From Arthrobacter sp. M2012083 (GTDB taxonomy: Bacteria; Actinomycetota; Actinomycetes; Actinomycetales; Micrococcaceae): a stretch of 64,000 bases of DNA. Below the pieces are notes generated by a model, which worked only from the letters and a program-made list of their open reading frames with translations, made no database searches and was not told the origin of the DNA. The translations under genes and the position numbers were made by a program. The stretch covers positions 1 to 64,000 of the forward strand of contig NZ_AKKK01000019.1 of the NCBI RefSeq assembly GCF_000281065.1, in the 5' to 3' direction. Positions within the stretch are counted from its first letter, which is position 1; each line of letters opens with the position of its first letter. This document shows positions 26,082 to 35,010 of this stretch, in pieces.

Positions 26082-27359
26082 CTATTTGATGCGGTCGATG
26101 ATCTTCGCGGCTCCGCCAATAAAAGGCAGGAACCAAGGGGGGCCGAAGTGGCCGGGTACAGGCGGGTTCTTCAGGTCTTCCCACACGTTCGCCTGTTTGT
26201 CCCCCGCCATGTAGTGGGCCATCCTCTTGCCCATGTGCGCAGCCATCTGAACACCATGCCCGCTGTAGCAAAGGGAGTAGAACAGGCCACCATGCTGGCC
26301 GGCATGGACCATCTGGTCCATGGAGAGGTCCACCAAGCCACCCCAGATGTAGTCCACCTTGACGTTGGACAGATAGGGAAAGAGTTCGGTCATGGCCTTG
26401 TGCAGGATCTCCGCACTCTTGACATCCGAATCCGGGCTGGACAGCGCGAAGCGTGCGCGGCCGCCGAACAATAACCTGTTGTCCGGCGTGATGCGGAAGT
26501 AGTACGTCAGCATCTTGCTGTCAGAGGCTTGGCGCCTGTTGGGCAGGATGCGGTTCACGACTTCTTCGGACAGAGGCTCGGTGCAGATGATGAAGCTGCC
26601 CACAGGAATCACGCGACGCTGCAGCCACGGGGTGACGTTGCCGGTGTAGCCGCTGGTGGCAACCAGGACTTGCTTGGCCCGGGTAATTCCACGGGTGGTG
26701 TGAACATCGTGCACTGTGCCGGAGACCTTGTTCAGCTCGGTGACCGATGCGTTTTCGCAGATGGCTGCGCCGTTGTCCGCTGCCACCTTCGCCAGCCCGT
26801 GCACGAACTTGCCCACGTGCAGGCCGGCGCCCAGCGGATCCATCATGGCACCCTGGTAGAAGTCGGTGCCGATTTCGCTGTGGATTTCGGACTTGGGGAT
26901 GACCTTTACGTGGTGATCCACCAGGTTCGCGAGCAGCTCCTGGGACTTCAGGAACCCGTCGTAGTGGGACTTGTGGAATGCGAGGGAGAGCTTGCCGAAA
27001 CGGTTGAAGTCGCAGTCGATGCCGTTGTCGTGCACCAGCTTCTCGATGGTTTCAATAGCGTCGTTGTATTCGCGGAACATCTCAACGGCACGGGGAGCCC
27101 CGTAGCGCTTGACTGCCGTACTGAACCCAATGGCCAAGCCAGTGGTAGCCATGCCCCCGTTGCGGCCTGACGCACCCCAACCAACAGTGTGGCGTTCGAA
27201 GACAGCAACAGTGGCGCCTTGCTTGGCAAATTCAAGTGCTGCCGACAGCCCGGTAAAGCCCGCGCCGATAATCGCGACATCTACGTTCTCCGGGACTGGA
27301 GTGCGGCGGTAGTCGCCGGATGGCTCTGCAGTGTCGAGCCAGTAAGGAACAAGTTTCAC
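26082..27359 (-). CDS. FAD-dependent amine/amino-acid oxidoreductase (PuuB/DAO-like)
   Basis: D-amino-acid-oxidase-fold FAD enzyme of 425 aa. The dinucleotide motif VDVAIIGAGFTGLSAALEFA sits near residue 27, then VGWGASGRNGG as in gamma-glutamylputrescine oxidase and related oxidases. The FAD-binding C-terminal region includes LCYSGHGVQMAAHMGKRMA. It lies 26 bp after the HAD gene and 17 bp before the aldehyde dehydrogenase gene, a typical oxidase-dehydrogenase pair that turns an amine into an acid. Substrate not determined. Confidence 0.87.
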   Translation of the reverse strand: MKLVPYWLDTAEPSGDYRRTPVPENVDVAIIGAGFTGLSAALEFAKQGATVAVFERHTVGWGASGRNGGMATTGLAIGFSTAVKRYGAPRAVEMFREYNDAIETIEKLVHDNGIDCDFNRFGKLSLAFHKSHYDGFLKSQELLANLVDHHVKVIPKSEIHSEIGTDFYQGAMMDPLGAGLHVGKFVHGLAKVAADNGAAICENASVTELNKVSGTVHDVHTTRGITRAKQVLVATSGYTGNVTPWLQRRVIPVGSFIICTEPLSEEVVNRILPNRRQASDSKMLTYYFRITPDNRLLFGGRARFALSSPDSDVKSAEILHKAMTELFPYLSNVKVDYIWGGLVDLSMDQMVHAGQHGGLFYSLCYSGHGVQMAAHMGKRMAHYMAGDKQANVWEDLKNPPVPGHFGPPWFLPFIGGAAKIIDRIK

Positions 27360-27385
27360 GGTTGGCCTTTCGCCTCGTGGTCGTT

Positions 27386-28060
27386 TTAGAGACCGAGGTA
27401 CTTGTTGATCTCGTCCAGGGATTTGGCTGTGCTGAGGTCGTAGCCGTCGCCAATGGGGTCATAGCCGCGGTCCAGCATCCAGAGGTTCCGGAAACCCAGG
27501 TCGTGCATGGGATGCATGTCGTAGCGAGTGTGGGAGGAGATGTGCAGGAAGTCCTCGGGCTTGGCATTCAGCGTGTCCAGCATGTACTCGAAGGCCTGGT
27601 ACCGGGGCTTGTACGCCTGGGCTTGCTCGGCGGTGAGAACTGAATGGAAGTTTGCGCCGAGCTTGGGAATGCTGATGTCCAGAAAGCTGGTGTCCGCGTT
27701 GGATAGAGCCACGAGTTGGTAGTTGTCGCCCATGAGCTTCAGCGGGGCCGGCACGTCGTCGTGGGCAACCCAACCGCGGACAGCATCAGCAAATGCTGCG
27801 CCTGCGCCTTCAGTCGGTCCAATGCCCCAACGCTTGCACACACGATCAAAGGAATCCTGGAGGATCTGCTCATACGGCTTGTAATCCCCCAGTACTTCGT
27901 CAAAGCGGTATCCGCGGAACTGCTTCTTGAAGGTGGGCCACTGCTCTTCAGAGATTCGGCCATCGAGCAAACGCCGCGTCGTGGGATCGATGTCGAAGTT
28001 GATGAGTGTGCCGTAGATATCAAAGGAGATGTACTTCGGCCGGGAATTGGTCTCTGCCAT
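27386..28060 (-). CDS. haloacid dehalogenase type II family hydrolase
   Basis: HAD hydrolase of about 224 aa. Motif I with the nucleophile is ISFDIYGTLINFD, motif II is VALSNADTSFLD, and the C-terminal HISSHTRYDMHPMHDLGFRN is typical of L-2-haloacid dehalogenase-like proteins. The ATG at 28060 is used; the frame stays open to 28195 without a credible start. First gene of the leftward operon, controlled from the divergent region 28061-28395. In amine clusters such proteins may remove phosphate or act on a 2-substituted acid; true dehalogenation is not implied. Confidence 0.83.
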   Translation of the reverse strand: MAETNSRPKYISFDIYGTLINFDIDPTTRRLLDGRISEEQWPTFKKQFRGYRFDEVLGDYKPYEQILQDSFDRVCKRWGIGPTEGAGAAFADAVRGWVAHDDVPAPLKLMGDNYQLVALSNADTSFLDISIPKLGANFHSVLTAEQAQAYKPRYQAFEYMLDTLNAKPEDFLHISSHTRYDMHPMHDLGFRNLWMLDRGYDPIGDGYDLSTAKSLDEINKYLGL

Positions 28061-28203
28061 GTCAAGTCCGTTTCTTTTCGGGATATGGAGGCGGGCGGGC
28101 CGCGTGAAAGGGTGTCGAGTGAAGCGGATGCACTCGTAAAAAACTGCCGGGCAGTCCGGGAGCTTCTCGACCGCTGACTCGACTCTAGGCTGCAAAATTG
28201 TAA

Positions 28204-28215
28204 ATTGTCAACAGT
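28204..28215. promoter_or_regulatory. GntR-type operator, copy 1
   Basis: ATTGTCAACAGT; its reverse complement differs from copy 2 (28276) by one base. It lies 144 bp upstream of the leftward HAD gene start. TTGT-N-ACAA-type cores are typical of FadR-subfamily GntR regulators, such as that encoded at 35011-35703. Confidence 0.65.
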
Positions 28216-28275
28216 TTCTGGCGCCTAGTTAGAACGATTCTCAACGAATGGATCTGTTCAAAAAAGTTTCTGTCA

Positions 28276-28287
28276 ATTGTTGACAAT
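28276..28287. promoter_or_regulatory. GntR-type operator, copy 2
   Basis: ATTGTTGACAAT, with arms ATTGT/ACAAT around a TG core. The surrounding 18 bases CAATTGTTGACAATCTAC recur exactly at 32197-32214, upstream of the aminotransferase gene. Confidence 0.75.
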
Positions 28288-28395
28288 CTACTGTTGAGGG
28301 GGTTGCATTGCAGTAGATGACGGAGAGATCCGGATCACATTACTACCAAGACCTTCCCCCCTCCCCACCGCCCGACTCCCTCGAAGGGAAGCACC

Positions 28396-29316
28396 ATGAA
28401 GATTCGAACCAAGGCGCAAACCGCAGCTGCCGGACTTGCCGTACTGCTGGCACTGAGCGCTTGTGGAGGCACCGCGAACAGCGATTCCGCCGAGAACAGC
28501 AAGACTGCCAACACCACCGACATTTCCGAGGGCGTCCAGCCGGATTCAGCTGCTGTTGCCCTGTTGCCGCAGTCCATCAAGGACAAGGGCGAGCTCACGG
28601 TTGCCATGGACCTGCACTACCCTCCCACCACCTTCCTGGCTGAGGATAATACGACTCCGATTGGCCTCAACCCGGACATCGCCAGGCTCATTGCGAAGAA
28701 GCTTGACCTGAAGTTGAAGTTCGTGGACACGAAGTTCGACACGATTGTTCCCGGCCTCGATGGCGGCCGCTTCGATTTCACTGCCACCACCATGTCCAAA
28801 ACTGAGGAACGCCTTAAGGTCCTGGACATGATCGACTACTTCAAAGCCGGCAACTCCGTGGCGGTGGCCGCTGGCAATCCACTTAAGCTCACCGTTGAGA
28901 CCCTATGCGGTAAGAACATCGCAGTGACGCAAGGATCAACCGGTCAGCTTAAGCGTCTCCCCGCCCTCAGCGAGCAGACCTGCACCTCAAAGGGACAGCC
29001 GGCCATCAACGGCGTGACACTGCCTAACATCCAGGACGCGCTGACCCAGCTGCACTCCAAGCGCATCGACGGAATTCTGTACGACACAACTGCACTCGGG
29101 TGGGCCGAGAAGCAGCAGCCGGGCTCCTTCGAACTCGTGGGTCGCGTCGACGTCGGCACCAGCGACCTGACGGCAATCGGCTTGAAGAAGGGCTCACCTC
29201 TGACGCCGGCCTTCCAGACGGCTCTCCAGTCCGTCCTTCAGACCCCGGAGTATAAGGAGTCCCTCGAGAACTGGGGCTTGGACTCGGGAGCCATCACCGA
29301 CGCCAAGCTGAACTAG
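28396..29316 (+). CDS. polar amino-acid ABC transporter substrate-binding lipoprotein
   Basis: Binding protein of 306 aa (SBP_bac_3 family). Lipoprotein signal with lipobox LSAC near residue 23, then two lobes with [36 protein letters not shown] and [20 protein letters not shown], typical of glutamine/arginine/opine binders. GAAGGGAAG precedes the ATG. It is the first gene of the rightward operon and is followed directly by the permease. Ligand is an amino acid or amine of unknown identity. Confidence 0.9.
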   Translation: MKIRTKAQTAAAGLAVLLALSACGGTANSDSAENSKTANTTDISEGVQPDSAAVALLPQSIKDKGELTVAMDLHYPPTTFLAEDNTTPIGLNPDIARLIAKKLDLKLKFVDTKFDTIVPGLDGGRFDFTATTMSKTEERLKVLDMIDYFKAGNSVAVAAGNPLKLTVETLCGKNIAVTQGSTGQLKRLPALSEQTCTSKGQPAINGVTLPNIQDALTQLHSKRIDGILYDTTALGWAEKQQPGSFELVGRVDVGTSDLTAIGLKKGSPLTPAFQTALQSVLQTPEYKESLENWGLDSGAITDAKLN

Positions 29317-30257
29317 TGGGTGCCCCGATGAAGCAAGTGACTATGGAAAGAAGCAATGTGATGAGCGGGTTGGATTCGGCATTGAAGCCGCGCCTGAAGC
29401 GGCGCAGCACGTTCGAGTACGTCTCCTGGGTGGTCTGCATCCTGGTCGGTGTCGGCGTCCTGAGTTCGGTCGCGACGAACCCGAACTTCAAATGGGACGT
29501 CGTAGCGAAATACTTCACCCACGAATCCATCCTCCGCGGACTGATGCTCACCATCTTCCTCACCGTAGCAAGCATGGCCCTGGGCACCCTCCTCGGACTG
29601 GGCCTGGCCATCATGCGGGCTTCGACCATCAAACCCATCGCCGCCCTCGCCGGGGTCTACATCACGATCTTCCGCGGCACCCCGGTCCTGGTCCAACTGA
29701 TCTTCTGGTTCAACATCTCCGCCCTTTACCCGAACCTGAGCATTGGGATCCCGTTCACCGACATCGGCACCGCGATCGACACCAACGCCCTCATGGGACC
29801 CATCACCGCAGCCCTGATCGGCCTGACCCTGAACGAAGCGGCCTACATGGCCGAAATCATCCGCGGCGGATTCTCCTCAGTGGGCAAAGGCCAGATCGAA
29901 GCCGCCGATTCCCTGGGCATGAGCGGGGCCATGAAAATGCGCAAAGTCATCATCCCCCAAGCCATGCCCTCCATCATCCCCGCCACCGGCAACCAAGTCA
30001 TCGGCATGTTCAAAGGCACCTCCCTGGTCTCCGTCCTCGGAGTCGCCGAACTACTCCAAAGCGCCCAACTCATCTACGCCCGCACCTACGAAACCATCCC
30101 GCTGCTCATCGTCGCCAGCCTCTGGTACCTCGTGATGACCATGCTCCTGAGCTACCCCCAATCAAAACTCGAACAAAAATACTCCCACACCTCCGCCCGG
30201 GTCCCCCGCAAAGCCCGCAAAGTGACACTCACCGCACCGGAAGGCATCGCACGATGA
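29316..30257 (+). CDS. polar amino-acid ABC transporter permease
   Basis: HisM/GlnP-type permease of up to 313 aa. It contains [20 protein letters not shown] and the EAA-loop stretch [20 protein letters not shown]. Start uncertain: a GTG at 29316 overlaps the binding-protein stop, but the ATG at 29361 (MSGLDSALK) has GAAAGAAG upstream and may be the true start. From about 29510 the codon choice changes: Lys is AAA and Gln is CAA, whereas the neighbouring genes favour AAG and CAG. The gene overlaps the ATPase gene by 4 bp. Confidence 0.88.
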   Translation: MGAPMKQVTMERSNVMSGLDSALKPRLKRRSTFEYVSWVVCILVGVGVLSSVATNPNFKWDVVAKYFTHESILRGLMLTIFLTVASMALGTLLGLGLAIMRASTIKPIAALAGVYITIFRGTPVLVQLIFWFNISALYPNLSIGIPFTDIGTAIDTNALMGPITAALIGLTLNEAAYMAEIIRGGFSSVGKGQIEAADSLGMSGAMKMRKVIIPQAMPSIIPATGNQVIGMFKGTSLVSVLGVAELLQSAQLIYARTYETIPLLIVASLWYLVMTMLLSYPQSKLEQKYSHTSARVPRKARKVTLTAPEGIAR

Positions 30258-31021
30258 ACGCTGACGGCACCATCCACGCCCAAAAAATCCGCAAATCCTT
30301 CGGACCCAAAACAGTCCTCAAAAACGTCGACCTCCACATCGCCAGCGGAGAAATCTGCTGCATCATCGGCCCCTCCGGCTCCGGCAAATCCACCCTCCTA
30401 CGCTGCATCAACGGCCTCGAAACCATCGACTCCGGCATCCTCAAAGTCAACGGCGAAGACTTCGGCTACTACGAAACCGACACCGCCTACCACGCCCTAC
30501 CCCCCAAGAAACTGGCCCAACAACGCACCCGCGTCGGCATGGTCTTCCAATCGTTCAACCTCTTCCCCAACATGACCGCCCGCGACAACGTCATGGCAGG
30601 ACCCGTCCTGGTCAAACACGCCGACAAAAAACAATCAGCCAAACACGCACAAGAACTCCTCACCAGCGTCGGCCTCGAAGCCTTCGGAGACCGCTACCCC
30701 GCCGAACTCTCCGGCGGCCAACAACAACGCGTCGCCATCGCCCGCTCACTGGCCATGAACCCCGAAATCATCCTCTTCGACGAACCCACCTCCGCCCTGG
30801 ACCCCGAAAAAGTCGGCGAAGTCCTCAACGTCATGCAAGACCTCGCCAAAAAAGGCATGACCATGGTCGTCGTCACCCACGAAATGGGCTTCGCACGCGA
30901 AGTAGCCGACACCCTCATCTTCATGGACGACGGCAACGTCGTAGAACGCGGCGACGCCCGCGAAATCCTCACCAACCCCAAAGAACCCCGCACCCAAACC
31001 TTCCTCAAACAGGTCCTCTAA
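30254..31021 (+). CDS. polar amino-acid ABC transporter ATP-binding protein (GlnQ-like)
   Basis: ATPase of 255 aa. Walker [10 protein letters not shown] at about residue 39, Q-loop [17 protein letters not shown], signature [17 protein letters not shown], Walker [16 protein letters not shown]-loop VVTHEMGFA. It starts within the permease stop (ATGA) and ends 2 bp before the SolA-like gene. By my count 16 of its 17 lysines are AAA, while the rest of the window prefers AAG. Confidence 0.93.
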   Translation: MNADGTIHAQKIRKSFGPKTVLKNVDLHIASGEICCIIGPSGSGKSTLLRCINGLETIDSGILKVNGEDFGYYETDTAYHALPPKKLAQQRTRVGMVFQSFNLFPNMTARDNVMAGPVLVKHADKKQSAKHAQELLTSVGLEAFGDRYPAELSGGQQQRVAIARSLAMNPEIILFDEPTSALDPEKVGEVLNVMQDLAKKGMTMVVVTHEMGFAREVADTLIFMDDGNVVERGDAREILTNPKEPRTQTFLKQVL

Positions 31022-31023
31022 CC

Positions 31024-32157
31024 ATGGACGGAAAACTCGCAATCATCGGTCTGGGCAGCATAGGCAGCATGGCCCTCTGGCAAGCCTCCCGGCTCACCGA
31101 CGCCGTGGTGGGATTCGAAGCGCACTCCCCTGCCCACGCACGCAGCGCCGCAGGCGGAGACACCCGGCTCTTCCGCATGATCTACCGAGGCAACCCGGCC
31201 TACTACCCACTCCTGGAACGTTCCCGCGGGCTCTGGGCAGAACTCGAAGCGGAGACCGGACAAGACATCCTCACCCGTTGTGGGGGACTCTCCATCGGTA
31301 CCAGTGACGGACCGTACCTCCGCAGCCTGCTCGAAACGACACGAATCACCGGCGCCGCCCACCAGATCCTCAGCCGTGAGGAAATGGCCGTACGGTACCC
31401 CCAGCACAACCTCCGCTCCGACGATATCGCCGTCTACGACCCCAACGCCGGCGCCCTGCGAACCGATCGCGCCATCACCGCGGCCATCACCGCGGCGGAA
31501 ACCAACGGTGCATCGGTCAAGACCAACACTCCGATTGACAGCATCACTGAAACTGACGACGGCGTCGTTATCACGTCCGGCGCAAACTCCTGGACCTTCG
31601 AACGAGTCATCGTTGCCTCGGGCGCCTGGTCCAAACAACTCATGCCGGAATACCTCAAAGCCCACACCGAAACCAAGCGGATCTTCCTCTCATGGTTCGT
31701 TGCCCGCGAAGCAGAACAATTCTCACCGGAAAAATTTCCGATCTTCATCAGGATTTCGGGAAATCGTTCCATGTATGGGGCCCCCGCAGTGGACGGCGTA
31801 ACCGTCAAAGCCACTCTCGATGGTCGCGGGGCACCAACTCCCGCTGCCGACTCCGTGCCCCGTGATCTCAGCACAGCGGAGATCACGGAAACCATAGAGA
31901 CAGTTTCGGAGTTCTTCCCGGGCTTGATTCCCAGCATCGTGCGCTCGGATGCGTTCCCGGACCTCTTCACTTCCGATTCGCAGCCCTTGATGGGTTTCCT
32001 CGGCAAATCCGCCAGGGTCTACTCTGCAACCGGATTCTCCGGAGCCGGCTTCAAAATGGCCTCCGCCTACGGGGAAATTGCAGCCAATGAAGCGCTCGGC
32101 AAGCGCTGGTTCGACGGTCTGGACTTCCTGCGCCCCCAGCGGTTCCAAGAACCCTGA
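31024..32157 (+). CDS. SolA/sarcosine-oxidase-like FAD oxidoreductase
   Basis: FAD-dependent enzyme of 377 aa in the N-methyltryptophan/monomeric sarcosine oxidase family. Dinucleotide motif IIGLGSIGSMALWQASRL at the N terminus, then ARSAAGGDTRLFRMIYRG as in this family. Near the C terminus the stretch usually carrying the Cys that binds FAD covalently reads FPDLFTSDSQPLMGF, without Cys, and the usual GFSGHGFK is GFSGAGFK. FAD may thus be non-covalent and the substrate different. Immediately follows the importer genes, so it probably acts on the imported amine or N-methyl amino acid. Confidence 0.83.
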   Translation: MDGKLAIIGLGSIGSMALWQASRLTDAVVGFEAHSPAHARSAAGGDTRLFRMIYRGNPAYYPLLERSRGLWAELEAETGQDILTRCGGLSIGTSDGPYLRSLLETTRITGAAHQILSREEMAVRYPQHNLRSDDIAVYDPNAGALRTDRAITAAITAAETNGASVKTNTPIDSITETDDGVVITSGANSWTFERVIVASGAWSKQLMPEYLKAHTETKRIFLSWFVAREAEQFSPEKFPIFIRISGNRSMYGAPAVDGVTVKATLDGRGAPTPAADSVPRDLSTAEITETIETVSEFFPGLIPSIVRSDAFPDLFTSDSQPLMGFLGKSARVYSATGFSGAGFKMASAYGEIAANEALGKRWFDGLDFLRPQRFQEP

Positions 32158-32198
32158 CAAGTTCCGCGTGAGCAGCGGGAATAACACTCGATTCGACA

Positions 32199-32210
32199 AT
32201 TGTTGACAAT
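32199..32210. promoter_or_regulatory. GntR-type operator, copy 3
   Basis: ATTGTTGACAAT in the 80-bp gap between the SolA-like gene and the aminotransferase gene, 27 bp before the latter's ATG. Identical to copy 2 with the same flanks. It suggests a separate, regulated promoter for the aminotransferase-dehydrogenase-gntR part. Confidence 0.75.
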
Positions 32211-32237
32211 CTACAGTTCCTAAGAAAGTATGAAGCC

Positions 32238-33491
32238 ATGGCAACACTTAGCCCCATCCTGAAGCAGGCAACCCCCGTGGTTGTCGACCACGCGGCCGGT
32301 AGCTGGATCCACGCGACCGACGGCAAGAAATACCTGGATTTCACCACCGGGATTGGTGTCACCAGCACCGGCCACTGCCACCCCGATGTTGTGGCCGCCG
32401 CCCGCGAACAGGTCGGCAAGATTGTCCATGCCCAATACACCACCGTGATGCACAAGCCGCTGTTGGAGCTCACTGAACTGCTGGGAACTGTGTTGCCACA
32501 AGGTTTGGATAGCGTTTTTTACGCAACATCCGGCTCCGAGGCCGTAGAAGCCTCCATCCGCTTGGCCCGCATGGCCACCGGCAGGCCCAACATCATCTCC
32601 TTCCAGGGCGGGTTCCACGGCAGGACCGTCGCCGCGGCCTCCCTCACCACAGCTGGAACAAAGTTCCGTTCAGGGTTTTCTCCCATCATGGGTGGCGTGC
32701 ACGTAGCCCCGTTCCCGCACTGGTACCGGTATGGCTGGGACGAAGCCACCGCCGTCGAATTCGCGTTGAAGGAACTGGACCACCTCCTCCTGACCATCAG
32801 TGCGCCCAGTGACACAGCCGGCTTCATCATCGAACCCGTCCTCGGTGACGGCGGCTACATCCCCACCCCCGTAGCCTTCCTCCAAGGCCTGCGTGAACGA
32901 GCAGACAAACACGGCATAGTGCTGATCCTCGACGAAGTCCAGGCCGGCGTTGGCCGCACCGGTAAGTTCTGGGGCCACGACTGGGCCGGAATCCTGCCTG
33001 ACGTAGTGATCACCGCCAAGGGCCTCGCCAGTGGCTTCCCCATCTCGGCAATCGCCGCCTCCGCAGAGCTGATGGGCAAAGCCTGGCCAGGCTCCCAAGG
33101 CGGAACCTACGGAGGGAACGCCGTCGCGGCAGCAGCCGGAGTGGCCACTCTTGGTGTCATCAAGCGCGAAAATCTCGTGGAAAACGCTCTACTCCGCGGC
33201 GACGAACTCAGGGCAGGACTGGAGACACTGCAAACCGAGTTCGCCGGAATCGGCAACGTCCGCGGCCGGGGCCTGATGCAGGGCGTCGAATTCACTGCAG
33301 CAGACAACACCCCGGACGCGGCAACTGCACTGGCCGTTCAGCAGGCTGCCATCAAGGAAGAGCTCATCCTCCTTACCTGCGGGCCGCACGGCAACGTCAT
33401 TCGCCTCATCCCCGCACTGAACGTCAGCAGCGACGAGATCCAGGTTGGCCTGTCCAGGTTCTCGCAGGCACTCAAGTCGGCCACCTCCTAG
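32238..33491 (+). CDS. class III PLP aminotransferase (4-aminobutyrate type)
   Basis: Omega-aminotransferase of 417 aa. Features: DFTTGIGVTSTGHCHPDVV, SVFYATSGSEAVEASIRLAR for PLP phosphate, LILDEVQAGVGRTGKFW and the PLP-binding lysine in ITAKGLASGFP (about residue 261). Closest by eye to GabT-like 4-aminobutyrate aminotransferases. It is followed 25 bp later by a succinate-semialdehyde-type dehydrogenase, the classical GabT-GabD order, so the pair likely converts an omega-amino acid to a dicarboxylate. Confidence 0.88.
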   Translation: MATLSPILKQATPVVVDHAAGSWIHATDGKKYLDFTTGIGVTSTGHCHPDVVAAAREQVGKIVHAQYTTVMHKPLLELTELLGTVLPQGLDSVFYATSGSEAVEASIRLARMATGRPNIISFQGGFHGRTVAAASLTTAGTKFRSGFSPIMGGVHVAPFPHWYRYGWDEATAVEFALKELDHLLLTISAPSDTAGFIIEPVLGDGGYIPTPVAFLQGLRERADKHGIVLILDEVQAGVGRTGKFWGHDWAGILPDVVITAKGLASGFPISAIAASAELMGKAWPGSQGGTYGGNAVAAAAGVATLGVIKRENLVENALLRGDELRAGLETLQTEFAGIGNVRGRGLMQGVEFTAADNTPDAATALAVQQAAIKEELILLTCGPHGNVIRLIPALNVSSDEIQVGLSRFSQALKSATS

Positions 33492-33516
33492 TCCCCCGAT
33501 CACTGAAAGAGCCACC

Positions 33517-34971
33517 ATGACCCCCTCATTTGATCCCAGCTCACTGCAGACAGACCTGTTCATCAATGGACGCTGGCAGCAGGCCGCAAACGGCGCCACT
33601 TTTGCAGTGGAAAACCCCGCAACGAACGAAGTCATCGCCCACGTTGCCGACGGCAGCCCCGAAGATGCCGCCCTGGCCATTGAGGCCGCCGGGCGCGCCC
33701 AAGCAGCGTGGGGGAAATCCACGCCTCGGGAACGCGCGGACATTCTCCGCCGCGCTTACGAACTCGTCATTGCCAATACGGACCGGTTGGCAGCCATCAT
33801 GACTGCCGAGATGGGCAAGCCTCTCACGGAGGCAAAGGGCGAAGTGGCCTATGGCGCCGACATGCTCCGCTGGTTCTCCGAAGAGGCAGTTCGGATCGGC
33901 GGAGACAACGCCAGCTCCGTTGATGGCAACACCCGCATCCTCATCACCAAGGAACCTGTTGGTCCTTCCGTACTGGTGACGCCATGGAACTTCCCGCTCG
34001 CCATGGGCGCGCGGAAGATCGCACCGGCAGTTGCTGCCGGTTGCACCATGGTGTTCAAGCCCGCCGAGCTGACGCCCCTGACGTCGTTGGCCCTCGTTGC
34101 GATCTTCAAGGAAGCAGGACTTCCCGACGGCGTACTGAACGTTGTGACGACGTCGAGCGCTTCCAGCGTGGTCAGGACCTGGACGGACAGCGGGATTGCG
34201 CGCAAGATCAGCTTCACAGGTTCCACGGAAGTGGGAAAGATCCTCCTGCGCCAGGCTGCTGACAACGTCATGCGGTCCTCCATGGAACTCGGCGGAAACG
34301 CCCCCTTCATCGTGCTGGCCGATGCGGACATCGAGAAGGCCGTGGATGGAGCCATGAAAGCCAAGATGCGGAACATGGGCGAGGCCTGCACGGCCGCCAA
34401 CCGCTTCTTCGTCCACCGCTCCGTAGTGGAAGAGTTTGGCGAGAAGTTCTCCAAAAAGATGTCAGAATTGCAGGTAGGCAATGGCGCTTCGGCAGGGACC
34501 GACGTCGGACCCCTGATTGAACAGAAGGGCCTGGAAAAAGTCGAAAGCCTGGTCGCGGACGCCGTATCCAAGGGCGCACGTATCCTAACCGGCGGCAGCC
34601 GTCCGGAAGGGCCTGGCTACTTCTACTCCCCCACCGTCCTGGTGGACGTACCCAGGGACGCAGCGTTGATGTCCACGGAAATCTTCGGCCCTGTGGCTGC
34701 CATTACACCGTTTGACAGCGAAGACGAAGTCGTACGCCTGGCCAACGATACTGAATGGGGCTTGGTGGGGTACGTCTTCACGGAGAGCATGGACAAGGCC
34801 ATGCGGTTCTCCGCCGATCTGGAAGTGGGAATGGTCGGGCTGAACACCGGCCTGGTGTCCAATCCCGCCGCGCCGTTCGGTGGCGTCAAACAGTCCGGGT
34901 TGGGACGCGAAGGCGGCAAAATTGGGATTGAAGAGTTTTTGGAATACAAGTACACCGCAGTAGCGGTCTAA
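33517..34971 (+). CDS. gabD: NAD(P)-dependent succinate-semialdehyde-type dehydrogenase
   Basis: Aldehyde dehydrogenase of 484 aa of the GabD group. Motifs: VTPWNFPLAMGARKIAPAVA, ISFTGSTEVGKILLRQAA, the catalytic Glu in MELGGNAPFIVLADAD, and the Cys in NMGEACTAANRFF. The ATG at 33517 has GAAAGAG upstream. C-terminal APFGGVKQSGLGREGGKIG is typical. With the aminotransferase it would feed carbon into the TCA cycle as succinate or a related acid; the symbol is used for family, not proven substrate. Confidence 0.87.
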   Translation: MTPSFDPSSLQTDLFINGRWQQAANGATFAVENPATNEVIAHVADGSPEDAALAIEAAGRAQAAWGKSTPRERADILRRAYELVIANTDRLAAIMTAEMGKPLTEAKGEVAYGADMLRWFSEEAVRIGGDNASSVDGNTRILITKEPVGPSVLVTPWNFPLAMGARKIAPAVAAGCTMVFKPAELTPLTSLALVAIFKEAGLPDGVLNVVTTSSASSVVRTWTDSGIARKISFTGSTEVGKILLRQAADNVMRSSMELGGNAPFIVLADADIEKAVDGAMKAKMRNMGEACTAANRFFVHRSVVEEFGEKFSKKMSELQVGNGASAGTDVGPLIEQKGLEKVESLVADAVSKGARILTGGSRPEGPGYFYSPTVLVDVPRDAALMSTEIFGPVAAITPFDSEDEVVRLANDTEWGLVGYVFTESMDKAMRFSADLEVGMVGLNTGLVSNPAAPFGGVKQSGLGREGGKIGIEEFLEYKYTAVAV

Positions 34972-35010
34972 TAAATTCAAATTGCCGAAGCATGGAATGA
35001 GGGGATGTCA

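Larger units (their letters stand above)
28061..28395. promoter_or_regulatory. divergent promoter region with two GntR operators
   Basis: This 335-bp gap separates the leftward HAD operon from the rightward amino-acid importer operon and contains no credible gene. It is AT-rich in its centre (28195-28290), unlike its surroundings, and carries two ATTGTYRACARY-type palindromes, listed separately. Promoters for both directions presumably lie here. Confidence 0.7.

Noticed and set aside
29492..30253. A long N-terminal extension in frame with the amino-acid ATPase
   Set aside because: It lies inside the permease gene in another frame and is rich in His/Arg/Pro without domains; the ATG at 30254 overlaps the permease stop as expected.
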